From: Shinisaurus crocodilurus
Lineage: Eukaryota; Chordata; Lepidosauria; Squamata; Shinisauridae
Assembly: GCA_021292165.1 (NCBI GenBank)
Contig: CM037878.1
Span: forward strand, 11,896,857 to 11,960,856
Direction of reading: 5' to 3'
DNA length: 64,000 bases
Made by a program: the position numbers and the translations under genes. The notes below the pieces were generated by a model. It ran no database searches. It worked only from the letters and a program-made list of their open reading frames with translations, and was not told the origin of the DNA. This document shows positions 61,560 to 64,000 of the stretch, in pieces. How positions within the stretch are numbered: the first letter of the stretch is position 1; every line of letters starts with the position of its first letter.

Positions 61560-62105
61560 CGCTGACGTGATCACATCATTCCGGTGCTCAAGGAGCTGCA
61601 CTGGCTACCAGTTGTTTGCTGAGCCGAATTCAAGGTATTGGTTTTGACCTTTAAAACCCGATACGGCTCCAGTCCAGTCTATCTCATGGAGCGTCTCCAG
61701 CAACATCAAGTAAGCCGCTCAACAAGATTGCCACGGGCGGCCTTCTCCTTGTTCCATCAGCCAGAGCAGCCAGGCTGGTGGGGACTAGGAAGAGGGCCTT
61801 TTCTGTGGCGGCCCCCAAACTGGCACACTCTCCCCAGTGACCTCCGCCATGCCCCCTCCTTGATGAGCTTCTGCTGTTTATTAAAAACATGGTTTTTCAG
61901 GCGGGAATATGGGGTGGGCTAGGACTTTAAAATTTTATACTGTATTCCGCTCTGTCTCGTTTTATGTTGTGGGGTGGGTTAGGGTTTTTAAAATTTATAC
62001 TGTTTTAAATGTATTTTATTCTGCTTCTTTTATTTCACATTGTACATCGCCCAGAGTAGCTGGGTTCCGGCTAGATGGGCAATCTGTAAGTACAATGAAT
62101 GAATG
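61560..62105 (+). mobile_element. L2/CR1-type LINE, ORF2 C-terminus and 3' tail
   Basis: Readable C-terminal reverse transcriptase ORF fragments (PVLKELHWLPV, FKVLVLTFKTRYG, PFLWRPPNWHTLPSDLRHAP, SFCCLLKTWFF) followed by the L2-like 3'UTR and a (TGAA)n end. It has stops and a frameshift and is inactive. Confidence 0.85.
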
Positions 62106-63234
62106 AATGGCACTATCTGGCAATGCATTCTCAGTGCCTGGGTTAGCCGTGGAGAGCCAACCCAGCAGGGAGTGAGGGCTCCCTTTGCTTTTCTAGGCAA
62201 CCCAAATGATGGATGTCCCAATAGTCGTGCGTGTGCAATAGAGGTATGCCTTACACTGCTCCCATGAAGGGGGAAGCAACATAAGCAGGCACTATTGGTG
62301 CCAGTTTAAAATGTAGGCTCACTTCGGGGAGGAAGTTTACCCCGCAGGGAAAGCATGGTACATAAAGCCCGGTTCTGCTCTTGGGTGTCCATGCTTTCCT
62401 TGTCCCCATTGCAGATCTAGCTTGTGAAGTATGGCAGATCGTGGTTGGCTGGGCATCATATCTTGGGGACCAGAGCCAGGCAGGGCAAGCTAGTGCAGCT
62501 TAGATTGGCGTGACCCATCTCCTTGAAGTACTGTTTGCCCCAGTGGGTTCTGCAGACTGGCAGCCCATTCCTATGCATGCTTATTTGAGAGGATGCCCCA
62601 CTGCGATCAGTGGCTTGGGAGTACCGTAGGTTTGCGTAGCCTTGGAACCTTTCATTTGACAGGGGTAGCGCATAGCGTAGAGATGGGAATTCCCCCCCCC
62701 CCCCCGTTTCCTTTTTTATATCCGTCCCTACTCTGGTCCCCCCATGGCTCTTATTTTTAGTCCAACCTGCTTTAGGATTGGTCTTCCTAAATCTACTATA
62801 TATTCTCGGCCAGAATTAGAGCCTGGATCAAGGGGGGGGGGGTTGCGGTGAAAGCAGTGCAGGAAACGCGGGGATCCTGCTCTTCCAAAAACAGCTTCCT
62901 CCTAGAAGGTCCTCCACGCTGGTTCCAATCAGACTGGGGTAGATGGAGAAAACAGCTGTGTGCATCAGCCAACCTAGCACAAATCTCTGCTTGTTGTAGT
63001 GTTGATTCTGGCTTGGGCAGCTTTTTTTTTTTTTTTTTAAACTTTAGCAGGCAGTGTGCAAGCCCAGAGTAGAAAATGGTGGGCCTTTGCCGAGCAAGAG
63101 GGATTGCGCAGAGATTATGCCACTCTTAACAAGCTTCTCACTGGGTATTCAGAACTGCAGGCCATACAAAGATCCCAGCGGCTTGTGCATGTAGAAAGAG
63201 TGAGCGCGCAGAGGCTGGCAATGTGAACCATTTC
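62106..63234. other. intergenic, no gene seen
   Basis: Contains homopolymer runs (C at 62692-62705, G at 62833-62842, T at 63021-63038). No ABCF3 coding sequence, the mammalian downstream neighbour, is recognisable. Confidence 0.5.
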
Positions 63235-63335
63235 ATTTTCATTTATTGTTTCTATACCGCCCAATAGCCAAAGCTCTCTGGGTGGTTTGCAAAGATTAAA
63301 AACCTTAAAAATACAGTGTTGCACATAACATTAAA
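63235..63335 (-). mobile_element. L2/CR1-like LINE 3' tail
   Basis: GCCCAATAGCCAAAGCTCTC TGGGTGGTTTGC preceded by TTTCATTTTCATTTATTG; minus-strand copy of the same tail. Confidence 0.7.
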
Positions 63336-63366
63336 AAATGTCTCTATGCACAAACATAAACAGACA

Positions 63367-63392
63367 ACACACACACACACACACACACACAG
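63367..63392 (+). repeat. (AC)n microsatellite
   Basis: ACACAC run just before the hAT end fragment. Confidence 0.95.
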
Positions 63393-63414
63393 CGGAAGCT
63401 GCTGTCTACCAAGT

Positions 63415-63560
63415 CAGGGGTCCTCAACCCCCGGGCCTGCAGACCGGTACTGATCCATGGCCTGTTAAGAACTGGGCCGTGCGGTGCTCAGCCGCCATGC
63501 CGCCGCACCACCCGCCCGCTGCGCTGCCCAGCTGCTGCGCAGCCCGGCCACCACGCCGCC
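63415..63560. mobile_element. hAT end fragment and GC-rich sequence
   Basis: CAGGGGTCCTCAACCCCCGG then GGACCGGTACTG-like blocks resemble the end of a Charlie-type hAT element; the other end was not found. Confidence 0.45.
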
Positions 63561-64000
63561 TGGTTTTTAAAAAATGCTCACTGGGGAGGCGAGCAGAGGG
63601 ACGAGCGGCGGGGGGTGCTCGCTGGAGCTCGCGAGCACCCCGAGATCCAGGTGGGGTGCTCGCGGCGCATCCCGACGGGCGGTGCTGTGGCGGAGTGACA
63701 GGCAGAAGCCCAGGGAGGGGCCAACCTGAACATTCCAGAGGCTCTGATTGGTTAATCAGAGAGCATGGAACCCCAGGGAGTTGACAGTTAAGGGGAGTTG
63801 GTTGTCAGTTGGGGAAGAGAGTGGGTTGGAGTGGAAGGTTAGTAGAGTAGGTAGGGAAAGGTGGTACTGAAGAGAAGAGTTCAGACAAGAAATCTAGTAC
63901 TAAGTTGTGAGAAAGCAAACGTGGAGGTGTTAGTATAGAACCCTTCACAGGAGTCTCCACTTAGGGAGTGAAGGACCTTCTGTCTGAGGAAGAAGGAGAA
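63561..64000. other. GC-rich then purine-rich sequence, unassigned
   Basis: 63561-63700 is GC-rich with GCTCGC-type inverted blocks. 63740-63960 has a CCAAT-like GATTGGTTAATCAGAG and GA-rich text and could be part of an LTR or a promoter cut by the window edge. Not resolvable here. Confidence 0.3.

Noticed and set aside
57100..64000. Start of ABCF3, the mammalian downstream neighbour
   Set aside because: No ABC ATPase motif or CpG-island promoter matching it is visible; the GC-rich stretch near 63500-63700 adjoins repeat sequence.

Overview
The window is vertebrate nuclear DNA, most likely from a squamate reptile (lizard or snake). The evidence is a split, intron-rich vertebrate gene (AP2M1) in a dense background of interspersed repeats typical of lizards: Sauria-type tRNA SINEs, tRNA-Ala SINEs, a 5S-rRNA-derived SINE with a CR1-like tail, L2/CR1 tails, L1 pieces, hAT and Tc1/mariner MITEs and solo LTRs. 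No bacterial gene, CRISPR array, functional tRNA or functional rRNA gene was seen. The species cannot be told from the sequence.

Layout. 1-10.9 kb is intergenic: repeats, plus an antisense L1 ORF1-type element (about 4.92-9.47 kb) broken by three solo LTRs and an L2 tail. 10.9-11.36 kb is a CpG-rich promoter with ZNF143/THAP11-like, NRF1, Sp1 and YY1 motifs, followed by non-coding AP2M1 exon 1. Intron 1 (11.36-30.18 kb) is almost all repeats. Coding exons 2-12 lie at 30.2-56.1 kb, the 3'UTR runs to a polyadenylation signal at 57,086, and the remaining 7 kb is again intergenic repeat.

AP2M1 encodes the mu subunit of the clathrin adaptor AP-2. All coding exons can be placed to the base. They splice into an uninterrupted 435-codon frame that includes a 6-base micro-exon (CACCAG, His-Gln). 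T156, F174, D176, K341/K343/K345, W421 and R423, the known regulatory and ligand-binding residues of mu2, are all present.

Most notable observations: (1) a roughly 2.35-kb inverted duplication (21.3-23.66 kb and 57.3-59.64 kb, about 99% identical in its non-LINE part) encloses every AP2M1 coding exon but leaves the promoter and exon 1 outside; (2) two further in-frame micro-exon candidates in AP2M1 introns (6 and 12 bases) have strong splice signals and UGC motifs close to the acceptor; (3) a 5-codon upstream ORF with an excellent Kozak context ends 9 bases before the AP2M1 start; (4) three LTRs landed in one antisense L1-like element, two with perfect 5-bp target duplications; (5) a SINE family joins 5S rRNA to a CR1 tail; (6) a perfect 131-base hairpin hAT MITE carries a ZNF143-type motif in each arm.
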